Assembly (NCBI RefSeq): GCF_014195535.1
Contig: NZ_JACIBY010000007.1
Span: forward strand, 62,001-126,000
Reading direction: 5' to 3'
DNA: 64,000 nucleotides
Origin: Runella defluvii
GTDB taxonomy: Bacteria > Bacteroidota > Bacteroidia > Cytophagales > Spirosomataceae
The translations under genes were made by a program, and so were the position numbers. The notes beneath the pieces were generated by a model that saw only the letters and a program-made list of their open reading frames with translations, searched no databases and was not told the DNA's origin. Within the stretch, counting starts at the first letter, position 1. Every line of letters begins with the position of its first letter. Shown here piece by piece: positions 15,683 to 23,654 of the stretch.

Positions 15683-17833
15683 ATGAAACCCAACTTCCTC
15701 AACATAGAAAAAGAACTAGCTACTTCCTTGCGTCAACACGACAAATTGCAAGAGGGGTTAAAACCCTTCGTTACCGCCGAAGGCATCAAAGTAAAAACAA
15801 CTTTTACCAACGCAGACGTAGCCGATGCCGAACATTTGGGGTTTGCGGCGGGTATTCCTCCCTTTTTGCGCGGCCCGTACAGCACTATGTACGTGATGCA
15901 ACCTTGGACGGTGCGCCAATATGCAGGTTTTTCAACGGCGGAGGAGTCCAATGCGTTTTACCGTAGAAACTTAGCCGCAGGGCAAAAAGGACTTTCAGTG
16001 GCGTTTGACTTAGCAACGCACCGTGGGTACGATTCCGACCACCCGAGGGTAGTGGGTGACGTAGGGAAAGCAGGGGTAGCCATCGACAGCGTGGAGGATA
16101 TGAAAATTCTTTTCGACCAAATTCCCCTTGACCAAATGTCGGTTTCGATGACCATGAACGGGGCCGTGGTTCCGATTATGGCCTTTTATATTTTGGCCGC
16201 CGAAGAACAAGGCGTTTCGCCCGAACAGTTGGCAGGAACGATTCAGAACGATATTTTGAAAGAGTTCATGGTGCGCAACACCTACATTTATCCTCCCGCG
16301 CCAAGTATGCGGATCATTGGGGATATTTTTGCGTACGCAAGCCATTTTATGCCCAAATTCAACAGCATCAGTATCAGTGGCTACCACATGCACGAAGCGG
16401 GCGCACCTGCCCACATTGAGCTTGCTTATACGTTGGCCGACGGGTTAGAATACATTCGTACGGGCTTGGAGGCGGGGATGGACATTGATGATTTTGCGCC
16501 GCGTTTGTCGTTCTTTTGGGGAATTGGCATGAACCATTTTATGGAAATTGCCAAAATGCGTGCGGGACGATTGCTATGGGCAAAAATTGTGAATAAATTT
16601 TCTCCCAAAAACAAAAAATCGCTGGCATTGCGTACCCATTGCCAAACCTCAGGCTGGTCGCTGACGGAGCAAGACCCGTTTAACAACGTTGCGCGCACGG
16701 CGATTGAAGCGATGGCGGCGGCCTTGGGCCACACCCAAAGTTTACACACCAATTCGCTCGACGAAGCCATTGCCCTTCCTACCGATTTTTCGGCGCGGAT
16801 TGCTCGGAACACCCAATTGTATTTACAAAATGAGACGGACATTTGCCGCGTTGTAGATCCGTGGGGAGGGAGCTACTACGTCGAATATTTGACCAAAGAA
16901 TTGGCTGAGAAAGCGTGGGCGTTGATTGAAGAAGTGGAGCGAATGGGCGGAATGACGAAGGCGATAGAGGCGGGCCTTCCCAAAATGCGCATTGAAGAAG
17001 CGGCTGCCCGTAAACAAGCCCGCATTGATAGCGGCAAAGATATTATTTTAGGGGTCAACAAATTTAAACCTGACTCGGAGAAGGCGCTGGATATTTTGGA
17101 GGTGGATAATCAGGCCGTTCGAGAGTCGCAAATTGCGCGGTTGAATCGTTTGAAAGCCGAGCGCGACCCCGAAAAAGTACGAGAAGCATTGGATGCCATT
17201 ACGGAGGCGTGTCATCGGCAAGGAGGAACGGATTTTGACTCCAATTTGCTCAGTTTGGCCGTAAAAGCGGCGCGTTTGCGCGCAACTTTGGGAGAGATTT
17301 CGGAGGCAATGGAAAAAGTTTTTGGAAGATATAAAGCCGTGATACGTTCAATTTCAGGAGTATATAGTGCGGAGGTTTCGGACGATGAAAACTTTCGTTT
17401 GGCCCGCGAGATGGCCGACCGTTTTGCCGAACTTGAAGGGCGTCGTCCGCGTTTGATGGTGGCTAAAATGGGGCAAGATGGCCACGACCGTGGCGCTAAG
17501 GTGATTGCGACGAGTTTTGCCGATTTAGGTTTTGACGTGGACATGGGGCCGCTGTTCCAAACCCCAGAAGAAACGGCTCGCCAAGCGGTGGAGAACGATG
17601 TGCACGTAGTAGGAGCGTCGAGCTTGGCAGCGGGGCACAAAACCCTCGTTCCGCAACTGATTGAAGAACTCAAAAAACTAGGCCGCGAAGATATTATGGT
17701 GATTGCGGGCGGCGTGATTCCTCCCCAAGACTACGATTTCTTGTACAAAGCAGGGGTAAAAGGTGTTTTTGGCCCAGGGACAATTATCTCCATTGCTGCT
17801 CAGAAGATTTTGAAGGAATTGATGGGAGAGTAG
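15683..17833 (+). CDS. mutB: methylmalonyl-CoA mutase large (catalytic) subunit
   Basis: 716 aa, full length. The barrel carries the N-terminal [20 protein letters not shown] (substrate-binding Tyr region) and [20 protein letters not shown]. The C-terminal cobalamin domain has the base-off motif [14 protein letters not shown] (DxHxxG) and GPGTII. It needs adenosylcobalamin and links propionyl-CoA with succinyl-CoA. It forms the heterodimer with the short MutA. A strong hairpin follows at 17866-17920. Confidence 0.97.
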   Translation: MKPNFLNIEKELATSLRQHDKLQEGLKPFVTAEGIKVKTTFTNADVADAEHLGFAAGIPPFLRGPYSTMYVMQPWTVRQYAGFSTAEESNAFYRRNLAAGQKGLSVAFDLATHRGYDSDHPRVVGDVGKAGVAIDSVEDMKILFDQIPLDQMSVSMTMNGAVVPIMAFYILAAEEQGVSPEQLAGTIQNDILKEFMVRNTYIYPPAPSMRIIGDIFAYASHFMPKFNSISISGYHMHEAGAPAHIELAYTLADGLEYIRTGLEAGMDIDDFAPRLSFFWGIGMNHFMEIAKMRAGRLLWAKIVNKFSPKNKKSLALRTHCQTSGWSLTEQDPFNNVARTAIEAMAAALGHTQSLHTNSLDEAIALPTDFSARIARNTQLYLQNETDICRVVDPWGGSYYVEYLTKELAEKAWALIEEVERMGGMTKAIEAGLPKMRIEEAAARKQARIDSGKDIILGVNKFKPDSEKALDILEVDNQAVRESQIARLNRLKAERDPEKVREALDAITEACHRQGGTDFDSNLLSLAVKAARLRATLGEISEAMEKVFGRYKAVIRSISGVYSAEVSDDENFRLAREMADRFAELEGRRPRLMVAKMGQDGHDRGAKVIATSFADLGFDVDMGPLFQTPEETARQAVENDVHVVGASSLAAGHKTLVPQLIEELKKLGREDIMVIAGGVIPPQDYDFLYKAGVKGVFGPGTIISIAAQKILKELMGE

Positions 17834-17865
17834 AGAGAATAATAGGAGGATATTCTGTACTAAAA

Positions 17866-17920
17866 ATATAATAAACTCGTTTGTAATAGAGTCTGTCTAT
17901 TGCAAACGAGTTTATTGTTT
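17866..17920 (+). terminator. terminator after mutB
   Basis: AATAAACTCGTTTG (17870-17883) is fully complementary to CAAACGAGTTTATT (17903-17916), with AATAGA/TCTATT pairing inside the loop. The T run is short, but the stem is very strong. Confidence 0.7.
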
Positions 17921-17934
17921 AATGAGAAAAATAT

Positions 17935-18444
17935 ATGAAGAATTTTTTATACATCCTTCTTTTTCTTGCTTTTGTGAGTTGTAAAGACTCTGATGATCAA
18001 GGAACTATTCCGTTGAACCCGAATGAGCCGTTTGGGGCGCGCTACCAAGTCATGTTGAACTATCATATAAAAGTAATAGATTATGCCAACGGCTATAAGT
18101 CGTATTGGGTAGAAAAAGGAGGGAATCAAGCGGTGGTTCTATTTACATTAGAGCCAGGTGCCGACAGAACTTGCTGCGATAATGGTTCTCCCTTTATTGC
18201 CTTTGAAATTGACCCTAACCAACCCAAATTTGAATATACTACGCCACAACAGCTTGAAAATGCGAAAGCAAATACAGGTTTAACAAACAGTTTTGCAGGG
18301 CGTCAGTCGTATGGATTAAAAGACGGAAAAGTGAGTGGTGTGAAAGTGACACCCAAGGAATGGCAAATCACCATTGATATTCCTCAAAAAACGAATGGCT
18401 TTTACAATGGTATGGTGGTGAAAGGGAATTTCGTTGAAATATAA
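17935..18444 (+). CDS. lipoprotein of unknown function
   Basis: 169 aa. MKNFLYILLFLAFVSCKDSDDQG is a lipoprotein signal with Cys at 16; the following residues (K, D, S, D, D) are acidic. The mature part is soluble and probably beta-rich, with a CC pair in DRTCCDNGSPFIAFEID. I do not recognise the family. It is followed 20 bases later by another unrecognised envelope protein in the same direction, so the two may work together. Confidence 0.7.
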   Translation: MKNFLYILLFLAFVSCKDSDDQGTIPLNPNEPFGARYQVMLNYHIKVIDYANGYKSYWVEKGGNQAVVLFTLEPGADRTCCDNGSPFIAFEIDPNQPKFEYTTPQQLENAKANTGLTNSFAGRQSYGLKDGKVSGVKVTPKEWQITIDIPQKTNGFYNGMVVKGNFVEI

Positions 18445-18464
18445 AACCTAATTTCCTGCAAGAA

Positions 18465-19109
18465 ATGCAAAGTAAATGGATGCCTTTAGTTTTGACACTG
18501 TGCTTAGCGATGGTATTAAGCTTGCTTGTCTCAAAATTTAAGAACTGGAAGTCGAGAGAAAATTTTGGTACTGCATATAACGACGAACGAGAAGGTTTGG
18601 GGATTCCTCCTATTGGCCGTAAATGGTATTTTTCAACAGACACTGTAAAAGTCCATAATATCGTCAACCTACATTGGTTTAAATATGAAAACCCAGAAAA
18701 GGTAATTTATAATTCTACCATATTGCCTCAGCACATCAGTAAAACAGTAGTTCTCACCAATGGCAAGCGTTCGTTGGAGCGTGATACTTATTATTTCAAA
18801 AGCAATGGAGTGTTTCAAACGTTGACTTTGAGTTATGATTTTGACGAAAAAAAATGGGGTAGTTCGTTGGAAGTAGATTACAACGCGGATATTTTGATGG
18901 AGATGAATGCCGAAATTACTGAAAATCTGGAAGAAATATCGTTAAATAATGAGGTGACTCTTGAAATTAGAAATCGGGTGATAAATGAAGTATCAAAAAA
19001 ATACCAGCCCAGAATGAAGGCGCCTTCTAACACTTATTTTGAAGTAAATGCCTTACAAAAAGCCGATAGCATTTTGGCCAGTTGGAAACTACGGCGGGTT
19101 GGAGGTTAA
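18465..19109 (+). CDS. membrane-anchored protein of unknown function
   Basis: 214 aa. Residues 6-22 (MPLVLTLCLAMVLSLLV) form a single N-terminal hydrophobic anchor or uncleaved signal; the rest is soluble and probably periplasmic, with no Cys cluster or known motif. It lies behind the lipoprotein gene and in front of a hairpin terminator, giving a two-gene unit. Function unknown. Confidence 0.65.
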   Translation: MQSKWMPLVLTLCLAMVLSLLVSKFKNWKSRENFGTAYNDEREGLGIPPIGRKWYFSTDTVKVHNIVNLHWFKYENPEKVIYNSTILPQHISKTVVLTNGKRSLERDTYYFKSNGVFQTLTLSYDFDEKKWGSSLEVDYNADILMEMNAEITENLEEISLNNEVTLEIRNRVINEVSKKYQPRMKAPSNTYFEVNALQKADSILASWKLRRVGG

Positions 19110-19120
19110 AAAAAGCAAGA

Positions 19121-19177
19121 TTCAAACCTGTAGCCCCGTTAGCAATAGCGGGGCATTTTTTGTTATTTTGAGACGTA
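19121..19177. repeat. direct repeat A beside the DUF4143 ATPase gene, with terminator hairpin
   Basis: 57 bp with about six differences from the 58-bp copy at 20507-20564. It contains GCCCCGTTA/TAGCGGGGC closing a GCAA tetraloop (19133-19154), followed by ATTTTTT, a good intrinsic terminator for the upstream pair. The two copies bracket the ATPase gene. Confidence 0.75.
19133..19161 (+). terminator. terminator inside direct repeat A
   Basis: Nine-pair stem with one G-T pair and a GNRA-type GCAA loop, then a T run. Confidence 0.75.
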
Positions 19178-19185
19178 CTGATTTT

Positions 19186-20367
19186 CTAAAATAGACTTCC
19201 GCCCCATAAAAAATTAGAAAAACCACTTTCGGGACGATAGCGGCCAATGAGCTGACAATCTCCAACTGATAATTGTTTTGTCCGATCTGTTAACGTTTTG
19301 AGGTCGTATGGCGTGCAGGTCTCTTTTACTTCAAAAGCTATTTCTCCGTTTAAAATAAAATCAATCTCTGTACCAGCACTTTTTTCAAAGTATTGAATTT
19401 TCCCCAGAGGTTGCAATTGATTGGCAATCTTGTTTTCGAACAAAGCTCCGCTACTGACTTTGCCACAAACTTGAAGTAAGCCCGTGTCAGAAAAGTACAT
19501 TTTGGGTTGTTTACTGATTTCTTTATCAATTCCGTTTGTTAAGGGAGAAATGGTCTGAATAAAGTAAGTGTATTCGAGAAGGTGCAGATAATCTTTTATC
19601 TTGTGGCGGTTAAGCCCCGTTAAGCTTGCAAGTTTGGTATAATCAATTCGACTACCTACTCGATTAGCCAATAATAAAATGAGTTTATACAAACTATCGC
19701 TCACAGAGAAGTCGGATAATAGCTTAATATCAAGCTCAATATAGGCATTCAAAACGTCTTTGAGGTAGTCGATTTTATCCTGATGGGTATCGGCAAGAAC
19801 AACCTCAGGAAATCCACCGAATTGGATGAATTCTTCGTATAGGTCGTGCCATAAATCAAAATAAGTGGGTAAGAACGGCCGAAATCGCTCACTCAGTAAA
19901 CGATTTGCATCAAAACCTTTGAAAGTGACAAACTCTTCGAAGTCAAGTGGCCACATCTCAAAAATTTGCTTTCGGCCAGCTAAACTTTCCGAAAAATGAT
20001 TTTTCAAGTAAAACGAACTCGAACCTGTTACCAAAAATTTTATGTCATAAGTATCGTATAGACTTTTAATTACGCTTGTGCTGTTGGGGACAAGTTGAAT
20101 TTCATCAAGAGCGAGTACAGCAGGTTGTTTTAGGTTGAGCCCTAATGCGACTAATCCTCGTTCAATGTCATTGTATGATTGTTGGTTGAAAAGGACTCTG
20201 TTTTCAATACGCTCGAAATCTAGGTATAATTTGTTTGAATGGGTTACGTGGTCGAGTAAATAGCGTAAAGCTGTGGACTTTCCCACCCGCCTCATGCCAG
20301 TGATTACCGTAACTTGCCTTTTGGGTAAGTGGGTTAATAATTGCGAAAAAGTTTTTCTATTGTACAT
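19186..20367 (-). CDS. AAA_14/DUF4143 ATP-binding protein
   Basis: 393 aa. Walker A is GMRRVGKSTALRYLL near residue 24, and Walker B-like LALDEIQLVPN follows, with the sensor-like FLVTGSSSFYLKNHFSESLAGR. The C-terminal half matches the DUF4143 pattern, including TKLASLTGLNRHKIKDYLHLLEYTYFI (winged-helix-like), YFSDTGLLQV and TEIDFIL with a nuclease-like D-(x)n-E-x-K arrangement (EIDFILNGEIAFEVKE). The family is common and patchily distributed, with unknown function. The flanking direct repeats suggest it was gained as a cassette. Confidence 0.88.
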   Translation of the reverse strand: MYNRKTFSQLLTHLPKRQVTVITGMRRVGKSTALRYLLDHVTHSNKLYLDFERIENRVLFNQQSYNDIERGLVALGLNLKQPAVLALDEIQLVPNSTSVIKSLYDTYDIKFLVTGSSSFYLKNHFSESLAGRKQIFEMWPLDFEEFVTFKGFDANRLLSERFRPFLPTYFDLWHDLYEEFIQFGGFPEVVLADTHQDKIDYLKDVLNAYIELDIKLLSDFSVSDSLYKLILLLANRVGSRIDYTKLASLTGLNRHKIKDYLHLLEYTYFIQTISPLTNGIDKEISKQPKMYFSDTGLLQVCGKVSSGALFENKIANQLQPLGKIQYFEKSAGTEIDFILNGEIAFEVKETCTPYDLKTLTDRTKQLSVGDCQLIGRYRPESGFSNFLWGGSLF

Positions 20368-20506
20368 ATTATCGGAATTTATGTATAAATATATGACAAA
20401 AATTCCAGAATTGGCATTTAATAAACAACTATTAGTAATGAAAAGGAAGGAAAGACACGGTTTGGATGGCTAATTGTGACTAGGGCGGTCTTTACTGACA
20501 GTTAAA

Positions 20507-20564
20507 TTTAAACCTGATACCTCCGTTAGCAATAGCGAGTCATTTTTTGTTATTTTGAGACGTA
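20507..20564. repeat. direct repeat B beside the DUF4143 ATPase gene
   Basis: 58 bp; from GTTAGCAATAGCG to the end it differs from copy A at only two positions. Its hairpin stem is degraded, so it no longer makes a good terminator. The 319-base gap 20368-20686 otherwise shows nothing clear. Confidence 0.7.
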
Positions 20565-20686
20565 TTTGATGCTCATCTTACAAAAGGTAAATGAGTACAA
20601 AGCAAATTTTGGGTAATGGATTTTTACTTAAATGTATCAAAATCAGAGGCCAAACTTTTAAAAAATGAACAATTAACGAATTTTCA

Positions 20687-21481
20687 ATGCAACAATACCA
20701 CGACTTACTTCGCCATATTTTAGCCAACGGAACCCGTAAAACTGACCGTACGGGCACAGGAACCATTAGCGTGTTTGGCTACCAAATGCGTTTTGATTTA
20801 CAAAAAGGTTTTCCTTTGGTCACAACCAAAAAAGTCCATACCAAATCAATCATTTATGAGCTGTTGTGGTTCTTGAAAGGCGATACCAATACCAAGTACC
20901 TCAAAGACCACGGTGTCAGTATTTGGGATGAATGGGCGGATGCCGATGGCAACTTAGGGCCCGTCTATGGAAAACAGTGGCGTAGCTGGGAAGCCCCTAA
21001 CGGACAGGTGATTGACCAGTTTATGGATGTGTTGAAACAATTGAAAAATAGCCCCGATTCTCGTCGGATTATCGTTTCGGCCTGGAATCCTGCGGATTTG
21101 CCAAAAATGGCGCTTAGTCCTTGCCATGCCTTGTTTCAGTTTTATGTGGCCGATAACAAACTTTCTTGTCAGTTGTACCAGCGGAGTGCCGATGTGTTTT
21201 TGGGCGTGCCTTTCAACATCGCTAGTTATGCGTTGTTAACGATGATGATTGCCCAAGAATGCGGTTTTGAGTACGGTGATTTTATTTGGACGGGTGGAGA
21301 TACCCACATTTATCTTAACCATTTGGAACAAGTTGAGTTACAACTTAGTCGGGAGCCTAGAGAGCTGCCGACCATGAAGCTCAATCCCGACGTGAAGAGC
21401 GTATTTAACTTTACATTTGAGGATTTTACCCTCGAAAATTATAATCCTTGGCCAGGTATCAAAGCCCCCGTGGCTGTTTAG
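20687..21481 (+). CDS. thyA: thymidylate synthase
   Basis: 264 aa, the usual ThyA length. It methylates dUMP to dTMP using methylene-tetrahydrofolate. The catalytic Cys is in [13 protein letters not shown]. Other signatures are [27 protein letters not shown] and [19 protein letters not shown]. Twenty-two bases separate it from the starch regulator gene on the same strand with no terminator between, so the regulator may be partly read from the thyA transcript. Confidence 0.98.
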   Translation: MQQYHDLLRHILANGTRKTDRTGTGTISVFGYQMRFDLQKGFPLVTTKKVHTKSIIYELLWFLKGDTNTKYLKDHGVSIWDEWADADGNLGPVYGKQWRSWEAPNGQVIDQFMDVLKQLKNSPDSRRIIVSAWNPADLPKMALSPCHALFQFYVADNKLSCQLYQRSADVFLGVPFNIASYALLTMMIAQECGFEYGDFIWTGGDTHIYLNHLEQVELQLSREPRELPTMKLNPDVKSVFNFTFEDFTLENYNPWPGIKAPVAV

Positions 21482-21503
21482 TTGGACCTAATACTAAATC
21501 GTG

Positions 21504-23399
21504 ATGAAGAATTGGTGGCGTTGTTTGATGGGAGTACTTTTTCCTTTGTTTGCAATTGCGCAAATTAGGATTGAGATTGTGCGTCATGCCCCTTTCAAAA
21601 CGGCTAACCAGCGACTTTTTTTAGCCAGCGATTTTAATAATTGGCAACCTGGAGATGCCGCATTTGAATTTAAACGGGATAAAGCGGGCAACTTCTTTTT
21701 GGATTTGCCCGATACACTGACCAATTTTAAGTTTAAGGTAACGCAAGGAAGCTGGGGGTTAGTAGAAGGGGATAGCACAGGAAAAAGCCGTCCTGACAGG
21801 GTCTATTATCGTTTTGATGAGAAAAATCCAAAATTCCTGCAAATCAGTATTGATGGCTGGGAGGCAAGGGCAATGTATCGTTTTGTGATTAACGAAATCC
21901 CCGAAAATACGCCCAAAGATGCCACAATTTACATCACAGGTAACTTTAATAACTGGCATGCGGGAGACGAAGATTTCAGGCTAAGAAAACAAGTAGATGG
22001 CACATACCGTGTCACAGTTGCGTCGGATTTACCAAGGCTGGAGTATAAGTTTACTCGTGGAGACTGGAATAGCGTTGAAGGACAGGAAAACGGAAAAACG
22101 CGAATCAATCGAATTTTATACCGAGGTCAAATTATTAATAATGAGAATATTGAAGTAAAAATAGAAAGTTGGGAAGACCTTTCGGGGACGTTTCGCTCCA
22201 TTTCTATCTATGATCTTCTGTTGTTGTTTTCGGCCTTTCAAAGCATTTTATTAATCATTGCCATCACTTCCATGCAAGACTACAACCGACACGCGAATCG
22301 TTGGTTGGTGGTTTCGCTGGCGTTTATGGCTGTGGTAGTGGCTATCAAAGTGGTCAGTGCATACCGTGAAGTAGCGCAAGAATATACTAAGATGCTACTT
22401 ATCCCCGATTTCGCGCTGTTTTTGTACGCCCCGCTTTTTTATTTTTATATTCAAAAACTGCTTTTCAAAATTCCCAAATTTCCGCGCCACTGGTGGGGGC
22501 ATTTTTTATTGCCAGCGGTTCAGTTGCTGGTCTATCTTCCTTTCTTTTTTATGGAAGAAAAGCGCCTTCAAATCAAAATTGTCAACCGTGAAATTGACAT
22601 TGTTTGGTTGTTTTGGGGAACAGGAACGCTGGCGCTATTGACCAATTTGTACTACTGGATGGTGTGCTATCGTGCCATTCGTTCGTATCGGTCATTAGCT
22701 GCCAATCAATCTTCGTCTGAGTACAACCTTCAATACCTTTCGACGGTTTTGGGCTTGCAATTGGTCTGTTTGGTGCTTTGGCTTTTTTCGGGCTTGTTGT
22801 TTGGCGTGGGGTATTTTTTCAAAATTGAAACAGTGTCGATTGTCCAAAAAAGCATTGACACCATTTGGTTGGCTTTTTCGACGATTCCCTATTTCCTGGG
22901 TTATTTTGCTATTCACCAACCCGAAATTTTTAAAATTCAGGCCAAACCTCAGCCTTTCCTGAAACCTACCGAAGAGCCAACGGTCACCATTGCATTGCAC
23001 GATACATTGGCTCCCGTGCTAGAAAAAGAGGTGGATACGCTCGAAAATTTAGGTGGGTACAAAAGCAAATTGGAAACCTACATGCTGCAATACAAGCCTT
23101 ATACCAACCCTGGGTTGACGCTCAATGAATTGGCCCAGAAATTAAAACTTGCCCCTCATTTATTGTCAAAAATTATCAATGAAGGCTACAACAAAAACTT
23201 CTTTGACTTTATAAACGAATACCGAATCGAGGAATTTAAACAACGTTTTGAAGACCCGCGCAACAAGCATTTTACCCTTTTGGCGATTGCCTTTGAAGTA
23301 GGGTTTAATTCAAAAACGGCTTTCAACCGCGCTTTCAAAAAAATGACGCAACAAACCCCGCGAGAATATTTCTTTGAGGCGAGGATTGAGGATGAATAA
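21504..23399 (+). CDS. membrane-bound AraC-type regulator with two CBM48-like glucan-binding domains
   Basis: 631 aa from the ATG at 21504 (a GTG lies one codon before). Order: signal peptide (residues 1-20, ending FAIAQ); two tandem extracytoplasmic E-set domains, about 21-115 and 125-228, each with an FNNW motif (SDFNNWQPGD, GNFNNWHAGDEDF) and a W..VEG....K.R.nR..YR tail like the starch-binding CBM48/AMPK modules; seven predicted membrane helices between about 236 and 472; a linker; and a C-terminal AraC helix-turn-helix domain (TLNELAQKLKLAPHLLSKII, FTLLAIAFEVGFNSKTAFNRAF, QTPREYF). It lies 255 bases before susC in the same direction. The inference is a one-component sensor that binds glucan outside the inner membrane and activates the locus, in the role of SusR but with different architecture. 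Confidence 0.85.
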   Translation: MKNWWRCLMGVLFPLFAIAQIRIEIVRHAPFKTANQRLFLASDFNNWQPGDAAFEFKRDKAGNFFLDLPDTLTNFKFKVTQGSWGLVEGDSTGKSRPDRVYYRFDEKNPKFLQISIDGWEARAMYRFVINEIPENTPKDATIYITGNFNNWHAGDEDFRLRKQVDGTYRVTVASDLPRLEYKFTRGDWNSVEGQENGKTRINRILYRGQIINNENIEVKIESWEDLSGTFRSISIYDLLLLFSAFQSILLIIAITSMQDYNRHANRWLVVSLAFMAVVVAIKVVSAYREVAQEYTKMLLIPDFALFLYAPLFYFYIQKLLFKIPKFPRHWWGHFLLPAVQLLVYLPFFFMEEKRLQIKIVNREIDIVWLFWGTGTLALLTNLYYWMVCYRAIRSYRSLAANQSSSEYNLQYLSTVLGLQLVCLVLWLFSGLLFGVGYFFKIETVSIVQKSIDTIWLAFSTIPYFLGYFAIHQPEIFKIQAKPQPFLKPTEEPTVTIALHDTLAPVLEKEVDTLENLGGYKSKLETYMLQYKPYTNPGLTLNELAQKLKLAPHLLSKIINEGYNKNFFDFINEYRIEEFKQRFEDPRNKHFTLLAIAFEVGFNSKTAFNRAFKKMTQQTPREYFFEARIEDE

Positions 23400-23438
23400 G
23401 CAGAGTTAGCTTCGTAAATGTGTACCATTTTAATGGTT

Positions 23439-23478
23439 AGGACGTGCCACCTTCTAAAAGTGGCACGTCCTTTTTTTT
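23439..23478 (+). terminator. terminator between the regulator and susC
   Basis: GGACGTGCCAC/GTGGCACGTCC stem, 9-base loop, then eight T. It separates regulator transcription from the sus operon. Confidence 0.9.
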
Positions 23479-23567
23479 GTAATATTCTGATAAATAGTTG
23501 TTTATAAAAAATAGTAGCTCTTTTTGTCATTATTGCAAAGTGGGACGACAAGCGGGGTTAAGTATGG

Positions 23568-23575
23568 TACTTTTG
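23568..23575 (+). promoter_or_regulatory. -7 element of the susC promoter
   Basis: TACTTTTG, a TAnnTTTG match. No TTTG is seen at 19-21 bases, consistent with a promoter that needs an activator such as the upstream AraC-type protein. Transcription would start near 23582, which argues against using the ATG at 23586. Confidence 0.45.
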
Positions 23576-23654
23576 CAAGAAGAAATTGATGAAACGCCAT
23601 GTTTACTCCATTTCAATCTTTCCAATTATCCAATTTAACTTACATCAAACCCCT

